Below, in pieces: positions 10,971-19,401 of a stretch of DNA of 64,000 bases. The position numbers were made by a program, and so were the translations under genes. Location of the stretch: contig NZ_JABBPE010000015.1 of the NCBI RefSeq assembly GCF_012927455.1, positions 496,001 through 560,000 of the forward strand, read 5' to 3'. Source of the stretch: Polaromonas sp. GTDB lineage: Bacteria > Pseudomonadota > Gammaproteobacteria > Burkholderiales > Burkholderiaceae_C. Numbering within the stretch: position 1 is the first letter of the stretch; each line of letters starts with the position of its first letter. The notes below the pieces were generated by a model. It did no database searches. It was given only the letters and a program-made list of their open reading frames with translations, and was not told the origin of the DNA.

Positions 10971-12635
10971 GTGACACTGGGCGCTGAAACGCTGGAGCTG
11001 AGAGTTGCGGGCGATGACTATGGGCTGTCCGCACGCCGCCTGTGGGAGCACACGGAGCTAGGCCAGATCAATGTATTCGGGCAAGCCATCAGCACGCGGC
11101 AAGTGTCAATTAGTCCTACGGCGTTTATCGACGTAGTGCGGATTAACCGGGGCATTTTTTCACTCGCTGGATTCACCTTGGCCGAATTTATTGCTGGCGG
11201 CCCGCGCACGCGTCGAATCTCGGCCGACCTCACCGACGCGTCCGAAATTATCGGCTCGCCCGAGGTAAAAGCTTTTGTGGCGATGGTGGAGCAGCATCTC
11301 AACTTGTGTTCAATTCGACAGGCTACGCGCAATCAGCATCACAACTTTTTACCGCCAGCTCAAACAGAAGATGTTTTTGGCGTGCCGTTTGTATTCAGCA
11401 CACTGCGGCGTCGCCTCCAGAGCATGGGCAAGACCAAAGCCGCCGCCCAGCAATGGATGAGCACTATTGAGAATTTTCAGAAAAAAGGGCTACGGGCTGC
11501 AGAAATAGAACATTCCAATGTGACTGCTGAATTGCTTGATCTAAATGACACTGGCGAGCAAGCCACGGCGGCGCAGATGGCGAGCCTGTGTATCTTTGCG
11601 CGCTTGCGATTCTCCGTGATACCCGTCCTGAATGATGCGAAGCGGCAGTTGCGTTTTACCTCAACGCCCGCACGGAATGTAAAGCGCGCCAAGAAGCTAC
11701 CCAAGGCGCAAGCGGGGCAGACACGCACTGCAGTCGAATTTGATCCGATCTTGGGCTATCGGATTGAGGAAGTGGAACACCAGGCGCTATGGGGACCGGA
11801 AAGTCACTGGCAGGCCGTGGCGCATGACGGACGGGTGGTTAGCAATGAGAGGAATCAAAATCTGCTATTCACGGCGGAGTCGGCTGAGGCGCTTGCTGCC
11901 AATGATGCAAAACTCCGCTTTCCCAAACGCTTAGCCTTGGGACGCTGGAGCAGCTATGCATGGACCGGCGGCGATGAATATCGGGAGTGGCTGATTACCT
12001 TGCCGCATTACCCTGCCAGTTACTTCTCTAGGCATTTCAATGTGCGCAACGTGCTGGCGCATGTTCGCTGCGACCTGCGTGAAGGGGCTGATGGAGAACG
12101 AGTACTTCTGCTGCAGGAAATACAAAGCGACTGGGCTCAAGACGCGCGCCGGGCAATTAGCGCCGGAGACATGAGGCCGGATGCCGCCGAGTGCCCCCCA
12201 TTCCTCAAGGAATGGTCTGCCCTGGCAATGAAGCTGGTTTTGCTGCACGCCGCCCATCAGGGCTACGATGCCGTCGCCTGGACACGTGGCGCGCACCAAG
12301 TAACCCGGTATAAGGGCGTGGGCGCAACCGGACTGACCGAGTTGTATGACCGCACCCTGCCGCGCGAGGTCAACCGGATGATCAAACCGTATGGTGGATT
12401 GTGCGAGATGCTGGGGGTGTTTGTACCTGCCAACTTCAGCATCAAACATTCTGAAAACGGGTACGAGGTTTACACGCCGGAAAACGAACTATTGTGGACG
12501 GCACCGACACTGGAGGATGCAAGACATTTTGTACCGGATGGCGCGCATGAGCAGCTGTACGAGGTGCATGGGGTCAGGTTGTCCGCTGAAATGCGGCGGG
12601 GTGTTTTGACTGCGGGGTTTCCGGCCTGGGGTTGA
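10971..12635 (+). CDS. Stand-alone protein with a phage polyvalent-protein 'EIQSDW' domain
   Basis: 554 residues from a GTG at 10971; the same frame is closed by TGA at 10941, so the start lies within a 30-nt stretch. Residues ~320-460 (EWLITLP, NVLAHVRCDL, LLQEIQSDWAQ near 383, GYDAVAWTRG, FYD-like LYDRTLP) match a domain I know from very large multi-domain phage/prophage polyvalent proteins, where its activity is unknown. Residues 1-300 match nothing I recognise. It follows the DUF499 gene in the same direction 81 bp downstream, so it may be a further component of that defence operon or a separate satellite gene. Function is not assigned. Confidence 0.6.
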   Translation: MTLGAETLELRVAGDDYGLSARRLWEHTELGQINVFGQAISTRQVSISPTAFIDVVRINRGIFSLAGFTLAEFIAGGPRTRRISADLTDASEIIGSPEVKAFVAMVEQHLNLCSIRQATRNQHHNFLPPAQTEDVFGVPFVFSTLRRRLQSMGKTKAAAQQWMSTIENFQKKGLRAAEIEHSNVTAELLDLNDTGEQATAAQMASLCIFARLRFSVIPVLNDAKRQLRFTSTPARNVKRAKKLPKAQAGQTRTAVEFDPILGYRIEEVEHQALWGPESHWQAVAHDGRVVSNERNQNLLFTAESAEALAANDAKLRFPKRLALGRWSSYAWTGGDEYREWLITLPHYPASYFSRHFNVRNVLAHVRCDLREGADGERVLLLQEIQSDWAQDARRAISAGDMRPDAAECPPFLKEWSALAMKLVLLHAAHQGYDAVAWTRGAHQVTRYKGVGATGLTELYDRTLPREVNRMIKPYGGLCEMLGVFVPANFSIKHSENGYEVYTPENELLWTAPTLEDARHFVPDGAHEQLYEVHGVRLSAEMRRGVLTAGFPAWG

Positions 12636-13109
12636 TGGCGCAGGTGCCGGAAGTCAGGCACGACCTACAATAAAAACGCACCCAATCGCACATACCCCGA
12701 CGATCGCAAAGTCGAAATCTGCCTGATAACGGACCTGACCCAAGCCAGACGGGACAGGCCGCCATTGATGCCCAACGGGCAGCCGTTTCCGCAATTGGGG
12801 ACTTACACGCCACCGGCTCCGTACTTGCTCAAACCCTGTCAAGTGATTACGCTGCCCATCAAAGGGTCAGCCTTGTCGGACAAGAAGTAGCCAGCAGCGG
12901 TGACCTTGCAGTACTGAGGCAGGTAATCGTCGATTGATGCTTCGACAATTACCAGCTGGTGTCTACCGATCACGGCGCCATCTTAGAGAATTTCAGTCGC
13001 CCTGATGAGTAAAGCAGCCCATGTCTGGGAATGTTCATTGGTTGCAGTCCTGGTGAATCTTGGCCCTCGGAAATTGCCGACATCAGTGGTTCGGCGCGAC
13101 AATCGGTGC
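12636..13109. other. Gap between defence operon and terminase gene
   Basis: 474 bp with no convincing gene. A 40-codon frame from ATG 12768 to TAG 12890 (MPNGQPFPQLGTYTPP...) has protein-like composition but no clear ribosome site and no family; it may be a remnant. The in-frame extension upstream of the terminase start (13005-13109) does not look coding. Confidence 0.35.
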
Positions 13110-13622
13110 ATGGAACTCAAAGGCAAACAGGCCGATTTTGTTCGCGAATATCTGGTTGACCTGAATGCAACCCAGGCGGCCATTCGCGCCGGTTACAGCC
13201 CCAAGACGGCGCGCTCCATTGCGAACGAGAACCTGACAAAGCCTGACATTCAAGCCGCTATCGAGAGAGAGCGCCAGAAACTAGCTGAGCGGACTGAGCT
13301 AAGCCAGGATGAGGTCATCAGGGGGATACGCGAGACCATAAGCCGCTGCAACCAAGCCGAGGCAGTCTGTGACGCCAGCGGCAAGCCCGTGATGGTGACG
13401 ACACCTGCTGGCGACTTGGCGCCCGCCTACCGCTTCGAGCCCATGGCCGTCCTTAGAGGTTGGGAGCTGTTGGGCAAGCACCTGGGCATGTTCACCAACA
13501 GGCATGAAGTCACTGGCAAATTGAGTGGCCAGCAGTACGGCGTGCTGGTCGTGCCAGCGGGCCAGACCGTCGAGGAATGGGAGCGCGAGACGCTGGCATT
13601 GAATGACTTGGGAATAGGGTGA
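13110..13622 (+). CDS. Terminase small subunit (TerS-like)
   Basis: 170 residues from ATG 13110 (MELKGKQADFV). The N-terminal pattern KQADFVREYLVDLNATQAAI followed by AGYSPKTARSIANENL is the helix-turn-helix of the terminase small subunit 2 family, which recognises the packaging site on phage DNA. No large terminase or capsid gene is present, so in this island TerS would redirect a helper phage's packaging machine, as in PICIs. That use is inferred; the family call is strong. The first methionine at 13005 is less likely because the family starts at the KQ(A/R)xFV helix. Confidence 0.85.
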   Translation: MELKGKQADFVREYLVDLNATQAAIRAGYSPKTARSIANENLTKPDIQAAIERERQKLAERTELSQDEVIRGIRETISRCNQAEAVCDASGKPVMVTTPAGDLAPAYRFEPMAVLRGWELLGKHLGMFTNRHEVTGKLSGQQYGVLVVPAGQTVEEWERETLALNDLGIG

Positions 13623-13729
13623 CCCGCTCTCCGTCGCGGGGGGCGTGCTTTCCTTGCGCTGCCTTGCCTTTTGCGCCACCCTCCGCATTTTTTCGCAAGA
13701 ATCCGCGCCTGGTGCGACTTTGACCAACA

Positions 13730-14083
13730 ATGGCATCCATGACGGAAAAGTATGCGGCGCCGGGACGCTACAAAAAAAAGGCTCCCTCCAGAGGGGGAAG
13801 CAGGGCCAACTCGGGCCGTAAAACAAGCATTGCCAACAAAACAATCCGTGAGGTGGCCAACGACATTCTCAAAAGCGGAAAAGTCACGCCGCTCGAAGTC
13901 ATCCTCGAAGTGATGTACGAATGCAGGCGCAAGAAAGACATGGCGGGCGCACTCGACGCGGCCAAGGCGGCGGCTCCCTATATCCACCCGCGCCTGCAAG
14001 CCGTGGAAATGTCTGGCCGTGATGGCAAGGACCTGACCGCACCCGCCGCGCCCGTGATTCACCTGACCATCAAGCAGGCTTGA
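13730..14083 (+). CDS. Small basic protein downstream of TerS, unknown
   Basis: 117 residues. The N-terminus is rich in basic residues and small residues (YKKKAPSRGGSRANSGRK), a GGxRxxSGRK-type motif often seen at the start of phage terminase small subunits and packaging proteins; the rest is helical (IREVANDILKSGKVTPLEVILEV). It is 107 bp after terS in the same direction and ends convergently with the SSB gene (14-bp overlap). A second start at 13739 is possible. Packaging-related function is a guess from position and the motif. Confidence 0.55.
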   Translation: MASMTEKYAAPGRYKKKAPSRGGSRANSGRKTSIANKTIREVANDILKSGKVTPLEVILEVMYECRRKKDMAGALDAAKAAAPYIHPRLQAVEMSGRDGKDLTAPAAPVIHLTIKQA

Positions 14084-14435
14084 CAGCCTCCCGCCCTGAA
14101 GGAAGAGGTTTCTCGTCATCGTTGATCTGGCGCCTGCGCTGGCTCACCTGATAGGGCGTCAGCACTGCGTCGGCTGTGACGCTCAGCCCGTGGCGCTCCT
14201 GCCCGTCCTTGGCCCAGTGGCTCAGCTTGGCGCGGCCCGTCACGCACAAGGCGTCGCCTGCGCCCAGAGCGGCCAGTATCCGTCCTGCTGGCCCGAAGGC
14301 GATAAGGCTCACCAGCACGTCGCCGTCGTCGCTGGCGGCCCGCATACTGGCCACGGTGTAGGGTTCATCGTTCTTTGCCGTGCGAGTGGTCGGCGGCTTT
14401 ATCAGCTTGCCGCTGGCCAATACGATCAGGCTCAT
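14070..14435 (-). CDS. Single-stranded DNA-binding (OB-fold) protein
   Basis: 121 residues from ATG 14435, preceded by GGAG at 6-nt spacing. The pattern MSLIVLASGKLIKPPTTRTA ... VSLIAFGPAGRILAAL...ALCVTGRAKLSHWAKDGQERHGLSVTAD is the strand order of an OB-fold SSB, including the typical late G(R/S)L..W segment. It lacks the long acidic C-terminal tail of chromosomal SSB, as is common for phage and satellite versions. It ends the minus-strand replication cluster headed by the VirE-type primase and probably covers single strands during element replication. Confidence 0.75.
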   Translation of the reverse strand: MSLIVLASGKLIKPPTTRTAKNDEPYTVASMRAASDDGDVLVSLIAFGPAGRILAALGAGDALCVTGRAKLSHWAKDGQERHGLSVTADAVLTPYQVSQRRRQINDDEKPLPSGREAVKPA

Positions 14436-14520
14436 GGCGCGCTCCGGTATGAGTTCCACAGCGCCGCGCCAAGGCCACAGCGCAACCCGTAGCGCGCTCC
14501 ACGACTAGCACCCGGCCAAT

Positions 14521-15075
14521 TCACCGCTGCACCCGCTCGGCCTCGAGCATCAGTTGGATCGCGTCCACCTGCAGTGCCGGCATCAGTTGTAGCGCGGTCG
14601 GCATCTGCTCGAGGAACAGCCGCGCCTCGTCGGTCGTCAGCCCACCGGCGAGTAGTTGCGTCTGACTCTCGAGCGATCGCCGTTCAATCGCCGCGATTGC
14701 GGTCTTCACGCTTGCGTTGGCTGCAGTCTGCGCCACGCGCCGCAGTTCGACGCGCCGTTGCGGGATCGTGTTCTCCCCGCGACAGAACCAGTAGGTGTCG
14801 CTAAGGCTTGGTTGGAACCGACGCGGGATGCCCAACTCATCACACCGGCGCCTCACTGCCGCCCTCGCTTCGGCGATGTGGCAATCCGCCGTGCTTTTGA
14901 GCTCGCGCCAGACCTCATCGTCGTCATAGCTGTACCGAGTCGCCATCTGCGCCTCGAAGTCCGCCATCAGTTGCGCGCCCCGCGCCACGGCGTCGGACTT
15001 GGCGGCCTTTTTTTCCCGCCGCCGCATCAGTTGCGCAAGGTCGCCGCGTTCGCGGGACGTCATCGTTATGGTCAT
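14521..15075 (-). CDS. Hypothetical island protein, Arg/Ala-rich helical
   Basis: 184 residues from ATG 15075, chosen because GGAG lies 8 nt upstream; 26 extra codons are open upstream. The sequence is mostly helical and Arg/Glu-rich (RERGDLAQLMRRREKKAAK), with a segment DELGIPRRFQPSLSDTYWFCRG in the middle. I do not recognise a family. It lies between the primase gene and ssb in the same direction, and its 5' region holds a cluster of GAACA/TGTTC repeats, so a role in replication or its control is plausible. Confidence 0.6.
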   Translation of the reverse strand: MTITMTSRERGDLAQLMRRREKKAAKSDAVARGAQLMADFEAQMATRYSYDDDEVWRELKSTADCHIAEARAAVRRRCDELGIPRRFQPSLSDTYWFCRGENTIPQRRVELRRVAQTAANASVKTAIAAIERRSLESQTQLLAGGLTTDEARLFLEQMPTALQLMPALQVDAIQLMLEAERVQR

Positions 15076-15147
15076 CGGGAGTTCTCCAGGTAAAACGCAC
15101 CTGATGCCCGGTGCCAGCGTTTCGGTTGTTTCGTTAACTGCCAGGGT

Positions 15148-15334
15148 GAACACCTGAACGCTTAGAACAGGGTGAACAGGGGATTACCAACACCCTTGTG
15201 TGTGCGTGTGCGCACCTGCGCGTATACGTAGCACATACCTATGTGTTCTATGTGTTCATGTGTTCTATTGACGTGGTCTGTCATTGGGGAAAGTGGGGTG
15301 AGCACTTGGGTGAACACTTGATCCATTTAGAACA
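15148..15334. repeat. GAACA/TGTTC repeat cluster, candidate satellite origin or operator
   Basis: Eight GAACA pentamers occur in 187 bp: direct at 15148, 15165, 15174, then three inverted (TGTTC) at 15244, 15253 and 15261 with 8-9 bp steps, then direct at 15312 and 15330. Several sit in a longer GGTGAACA or TGTGTTC context. The segment between 15195 and 15240 alternates purine and pyrimidine (TGTGTGCGTGTGCGCAC). It lies in the gap between the primase-helicase and the next gene, where satellite origins are often found. Origin function is inferred. Confidence 0.5.
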
Positions 15335-17567
15335 CTTCGATCTGGTTACGGGCGTCGGTGTCGGTGCGCTGCCAGCCACGAATCCGGTTTGTACCGTACT
15401 GAACGGGTTTAAACCCGAGCCTGCGCATCACTGTTCCGAGCCGTGGGCCGGTCATGCCACCCTGGCGAGAAGGTTCAAGCCCCAACCAATCCCGCAGGAC
15501 GATGGCCGAGGGGACGCGTCCGTCTTTATCGAATGAATCCTTGCATGCCGGTGTCGTCAGGTGGTTGGCGATTGCATCCTCCCAGCTGTCCACACATTGC
15601 CGGGCTTCCTGCTCGGCCCGGATGGAATCGGGAAACTCCCACCAGGTAGCGCCATCAGCCTGCAGTTGCCGGGCTTCAGCCAGCCATTGAAGGCGTCTGG
15701 CCGCGATCAGATCAGGACGTATCTCGCCGCACTTGATCGGGATCAGGCGTCGGGCTCCAGTCGGGTCTCTCCAGTAAGCCGCTTCGTTGGTAGTCGCCAC
15801 CGAAATCGCCCGGCGCGGATAGGACTCGGCGTGCAGGGCATATTTCTGGACAAATCGATCAGCCGGTGCCGACAAAAGCCGCTTGACCGTTGACGCTTCA
15901 CGACCGCGTAGTGAGTCGAGTTCCGACAATTCGGCCAGCCACAATCCGCGCAACTCTCTTTGGAAGTCCGTGGTTCCAACACCAGCGCTTACCTCAGCAT
16001 GAAAGGCACCGCCGAGCACCCGCAACGCTTTGGATTTCAGAGATCCCTGTGGCCCTTCAAAGGTCCATAGGGAATCAACTTGTGCCCCAGGTTGAATCGC
16101 ACGCGCGATCATCGCAATAAAAAAATTCGAGCTTGCAGCCTGCATCAGCGCGTTGTCTGGCGCACCCCAGGCGTCGTGAAAGGCCGTTTTGATGCGCGGC
16201 ACGCCATCCCATACCGGTAGCGCTTCAACAAACTCGCGCAGCGTGTCTCGTTGCCGTGTGTAGGCCAGCGACCTGGCCGCGTTGCGCGTGTGCGCCAGCG
16301 TAAATCGCGGTGCGTCGTTTTCAGATTGCAACCAGCAGACCGCCGCCAGGTCATCAGCATCGGACCAGTCTCTATCGCCGATTCTCATGCGCGACAGAAA
16401 TGTGTCGAAGTAAAGATCAGCGTAACGCGCCGCCCTGAACATCAGCACCCTTGCGTTGTGTTCACACGCGACAAGCACGCCCCTTTCTGTAGTTAGCAGC
16501 GTTACTCGATCGCCGGGCTGATCATCATCTGCTAACGGTTTGACAGCTGCCGGTGCCCGTTCCCTGGGTGGCCCATCAAGGAGCGTCCTAACGTCAGCCC
16601 AGCTTTTGCTGCTACAAGAGTCGTGCTGGCACTTGAAGCCCAGCGCGCCGGTCGGCTGCCTAAAAATCGCGGCCTGTCCGTGCCCATGCTCCGAATTGAA
16701 CGGGCACGCCGCTAACTTGAAGCGCTCGCTGTTTTCATGCACATCAACGGTGTGTTCGATGCCGTGCCGGCTCAGGAACGCTTCGAGACTGAAGGACTGC
16801 GCAGCGGGCGTGTGCGCGGCATTCACCGCAGGCTCTAGCACGGGCGCTAGGGCGCTCAGTTGCGCCTGCGCCACCAGCATGCGCGGCGGCGTTTTCAGCA
16901 GCTTGGACAGGCGCCAGGGCGCCTTAGCGGTGTTGTCTCCCTTGCATGCCACCGTGCCGTAAATTTTGCAGATTCGCGCGGCATTGAAAACGCTTCGGTC
17001 AACCTTGATATGAACATCATCGAACCGCGTAGCCAGCGCCAGCAGGGCACCCTTCACCAGCGCCGTCGCTGCGTCGTCATTGGGCAAATCAATCGCGTAA
17101 AGCAAATGAAAGCCATTGCCAGACAGCGCAATCACGGGCGCAGGCCAGCCCTGTTTTTTGAGCCAGGCGCAAATGGCCCGCGCCTTGACTCGTGCCGCTT
17201 CGAGCTGAGCATCGGTGGCGCTTGTTTTTGCAGGGCGCACCGGGTCCAGGTCGATCAGCAGCCACCGGCGTCGCAGAATCTGCGTGTCGGTGGTCGTCGT
17301 GTCGGCGCAGCCCTGCACGCGGTTGTGATAGCGGCCCAGCAATTGCGGGTCAACCGGATTGAGCGTGACGTACACGGACGCGCCCAAGGCGCTCAGCCGC
17401 GCCGCATGGTCGGCCAGGTCAGCCCAGTGCGCCGAATCGAAATAGCCCGCGTCGGTGCGTTTGCGGCCCTTGTGCAGCGCGCGAAGCTCGATAACGTCGT
17501 CGGGCTCGAACAACACGCCAAGCGCGGTCAGAATTGCGGCCCGGTCGAGGGTTGGCAGGGCGGTCAT
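15327..17567 (-). CDS. Primase-helicase of the VirE/satellite type
   Basis: 746 residues. The N-terminal ~240 residues look like an archaeo-eukaryotic primase domain (WLLIDLDPVRP, SGNGFHLLYAIDLP, ARICKIYGTVACKGDN). A CHC2-like segment follows (CPFNSEHGHGQAAIF...KCQHDSC). From about 430 the VirE-type helicase begins, with P-loop FEGPQGSLKSKAL near 505, LAELSELDSL, and RRAISVATTNEAAYWRDPTGARRLIPI. It would start and unwind replication of the excised element. The start overlaps the upstream gene by ATGA, so the two are translationally coupled. Similar proteins are the replication genes of PICIs and P4-like satellites. Confidence 0.88.
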   Translation of the reverse strand: MTALPTLDRAAILTALGVLFEPDDVIELRALHKGRKRTDAGYFDSAHWADLADHAARLSALGASVYVTLNPVDPQLLGRYHNRVQGCADTTTTDTQILRRRWLLIDLDPVRPAKTSATDAQLEAARVKARAICAWLKKQGWPAPVIALSGNGFHLLYAIDLPNDDAATALVKGALLALATRFDDVHIKVDRSVFNAARICKIYGTVACKGDNTAKAPWRLSKLLKTPPRMLVAQAQLSALAPVLEPAVNAAHTPAAQSFSLEAFLSRHGIEHTVDVHENSERFKLAACPFNSEHGHGQAAIFRQPTGALGFKCQHDSCSSKSWADVRTLLDGPPRERAPAAVKPLADDDQPGDRVTLLTTERGVLVACEHNARVLMFRAARYADLYFDTFLSRMRIGDRDWSDADDLAAVCWLQSENDAPRFTLAHTRNAARSLAYTRQRDTLREFVEALPVWDGVPRIKTAFHDAWGAPDNALMQAASSNFFIAMIARAIQPGAQVDSLWTFEGPQGSLKSKALRVLGGAFHAEVSAGVGTTDFQRELRGLWLAELSELDSLRGREASTVKRLLSAPADRFVQKYALHAESYPRRAISVATTNEAAYWRDPTGARRLIPIKCGEIRPDLIAARRLQWLAEARQLQADGATWWEFPDSIRAEQEARQCVDSWEDAIANHLTTPACKDSFDKDGRVPSAIVLRDWLGLEPSRQGGMTGPRLGTVMRRLGFKPVQYGTNRIRGWQRTDTDARNQIEVF

Positions 17568-17917
17568 GACCGCTGCCCCCGAAGATAAGCGGCTCGCGCG
17601 CGGTAGAGCAATTCCAGCTCGCCGAAAACCGGCTCAGAGCCGCCCAGCTCACGCAGCGCGATGGGGTGCGAAATAGCGCCGCGCAAATTCTTCCAGCAGA
17701 CGCGGCAGAATGATCGGAACTGAATTCCGCCAGCTCCGCATTGGAAGGCCAGCAGCAAGCTCTTGGAGTAAGTGCATTCGGTCGGCGTGGCAGGCGTTTG
17801 CAGGTTGTCGAAAAGAGCGGGCTGCGCTATAGTTTGCGTAGCAGCTTGCGACAGTTTCGTGTGTTCTGTGTTTTGAAGCCCCGGCCCGCCAGCCGGGGTT
17901 TCGCTTTGCGCGATCAT
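17564..17917 (-). CDS. Hypothetical protein between AlpA-like gene and primase
   Basis: 117 residues from ATG 17917; this start overlaps the stop of the upstream gene (ATGA 17914-17917), and its own stop overlaps the primase start in the same way. The C-terminal half has three cysteines in CGAGGIQFRSFCRVCWKNL, suggestive of a small metal site. No family recognised. The double overlap makes it a firm member of the primase operon. Confidence 0.65.
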   Translation of the reverse strand: MIAQSETPAGGPGLQNTEHTKLSQAATQTIAQPALFDNLQTPATPTECTYSKSLLLAFQCGAGGIQFRSFCRVCWKNLRGAISHPIALRELGGSEPVFGELELLYRARAAYLRGQRS

Positions 17918-18207
17918 TTGGCGATCTCCACGCCCAACAACTTTTTTGCACCAGCGGTAGGCCATGCCAATTTCCCGCACACTCGGAGGGGGCGTAGTCC
18001 CTCTGGTGCGCAGTCGTAACAGGCTTTTACGCGCCATGTTTGCGCGGCCATGTTTGAGTAGAAAGCCAGTTCCTCGGTCGTGAGGTTTGGTTTGGTCACG
18101 TTTTCCAGCGGTGGGAACTGTCGCGGGGGTGGTCGTTGGGCTTCCCGATCCGCATTTTCTACGAGCGGTTCTGGCGGACAAAATGTCGATTTAACTTTCA
18201 TGTTCAC
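17914..18207 (-). CDS. AlpA-like winged/helix-turn-helix DNA-binding protein
   Basis: 97 residues. The core (LTTEELAFYSNMAAQTWRV ... PLRVCGKLAWPTAGAKKLL) follows the AlpA/excisionase layout: a 'TEELA' helix, a turn, and a 'G(K/R)LAW' wing. AlpA proteins activate satellite genes or assist excision. It heads the compact operon AlpA-like, 117-aa protein, primase. The N-terminus is Pro-rich and could be shorter if a later start is used. Confidence 0.6.
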   Translation of the reverse strand: MNMKVKSTFCPPEPLVENADREAQRPPPRQFPPLENVTKPNLTTEELAFYSNMAAQTWRVKACYDCAPEGLRPLRVCGKLAWPTAGAKKLLGVEIAK

Positions 18208-18307
18208 CTTTCAAACGCGTTGATCCGCGCTCGGTGGTGAATCATTTACTCCCTACGTTCCCCGGATTACCGGCGGGATTCGCGGGAATTGTTGGAGTCG
18301 ATAAACC

Positions 18308-19060
18308 TCATTTTCGGCTTGCCTTAAGCATGTTCCATGCGTAGTTTTGCACCGTTTTCATTGTCAAGGTTGCGCTGATTTCACGAATAAAAAGACTGGC
18401 TCTATGTTGGCCTGTTCCACGGTCAAAAGGTGAATCAGCGGTTCCGGCTTTGCTTTCAAGTGCTCGGTAAAACTCTTTGGCGGTTTTGTATTGACCTGTC
18501 TTAAACACTTCCTCCATGTAGGGCCATGCCACCTCGCGCCACGTCTGGCGCTTGGCTTGCGCATGTTTCACGCCATCGGATGCGCTCGCAGCCATCATGG
18601 TCGCTGCCTGGGGTTGGGTGTCGGCTTGCCGGGGCTCCGGTGCGTCTGATCCAGGCGCTCGAAACCCGTACTCCGATGGCAAGCCGGTTTCTTGTAGCCA
18701 CCGGGCAATCGTTTCTGGCGAAAAGTGTTGTCGCTCGAAGTCGGCGGCGGGGCTGCGCAACCAGCTTTGAAATCGAAAATCGCTACCGGCCACAGCGGCT
18801 AAATCATCGGTCAGGACCAGGCGCCGCGCATTCGCCATTTCCTCGCTCACAAGCATCCCTGCTGGCGCATCGTCGTCCACCGGAGCTTCGATCAGCCATT
18901 TGCGTGTGCCCTCGTAAGCGCGTTGCAACTGCTCCAGCGCGGGCGCGGCCTTGACAAGTGCAGCGGCATCAATACTCGGCGGTTCGCCTACGATGGCGAG
19001 TGCGGCTTCCTGCGAGGTGAATGTGGCCCTGAAACCCCAGGCGGTCAGGTTGTCGTTCAT
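18308..19060 (-). CDS. Hypothetical island protein
   Basis: 250 residues with AAGGAG just upstream of ATG 19060. The N-terminal half is helical and acidic; the C-terminal part (VAWPYMEEVFKTGQYKTAKEFYRALE ... ATLTMKTVQNYAWNMLK) looks like a helical domain that could bind nucleic acid. No family recognised. It precedes the AlpA-like gene by 100 bp in the same direction, and the 340-bp gap before it is the likely promoter region of the replication cluster. Confidence 0.55.
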   Translation of the reverse strand: MNDNLTAWGFRATFTSQEAALAIVGEPPSIDAAALVKAAPALEQLQRAYEGTRKWLIEAPVDDDAPAGMLVSEEMANARRLVLTDDLAAVAGSDFRFQSWLRSPAADFERQHFSPETIARWLQETGLPSEYGFRAPGSDAPEPRQADTQPQAATMMAASASDGVKHAQAKRQTWREVAWPYMEEVFKTGQYKTAKEFYRALESKAGTADSPFDRGTGQHRASLFIREISATLTMKTVQNYAWNMLKASRK

Positions 19061-19401
19061 GGCACTCCTTCAAGTGCCCTTCATCAAAGGTCCCAGCCAG
19101 GCCGGTGAAGGTATCCGGCTTTTCCCCCTTGGTAATTAGTCGTAGGGTAGGCAGGGCAAAAATATTCTATGCGACCCATCGCCGTCTCGGTCAGTTCTGC
19201 GTGGTGGGTTGGGGCGCGTCAACAGCCATACGGGCAATGAACCCTGAACGTGTTTCACCGGCGCTGCAAGCGCGGGCATCCAGGCGGTGCAAGGCGCGGC
19301 GCGGCGGGCTGATATTCACCCGCTCCAGCGTGTTGTCGAGCATGGCGGGGTCAACTTTTGTCACTGGTCCAGCGGCTGAGTCCGAGCGCGATAACCTGCT
19401 G
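19061..19401. other. Probable control region before the replication cluster
   Basis: 341 bp without a clear gene, between the J-domain gene and the 250-aa gene. On the plus strand a frame from 19105 reads RLGQFCVVGWGASTAIRAMNPERVSPALQARAS, a composition that reminds me of short Icd/Ash-type satellite proteins, but the frame then runs antisense through the J-domain gene, so it is not called. Confidence 0.3.
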
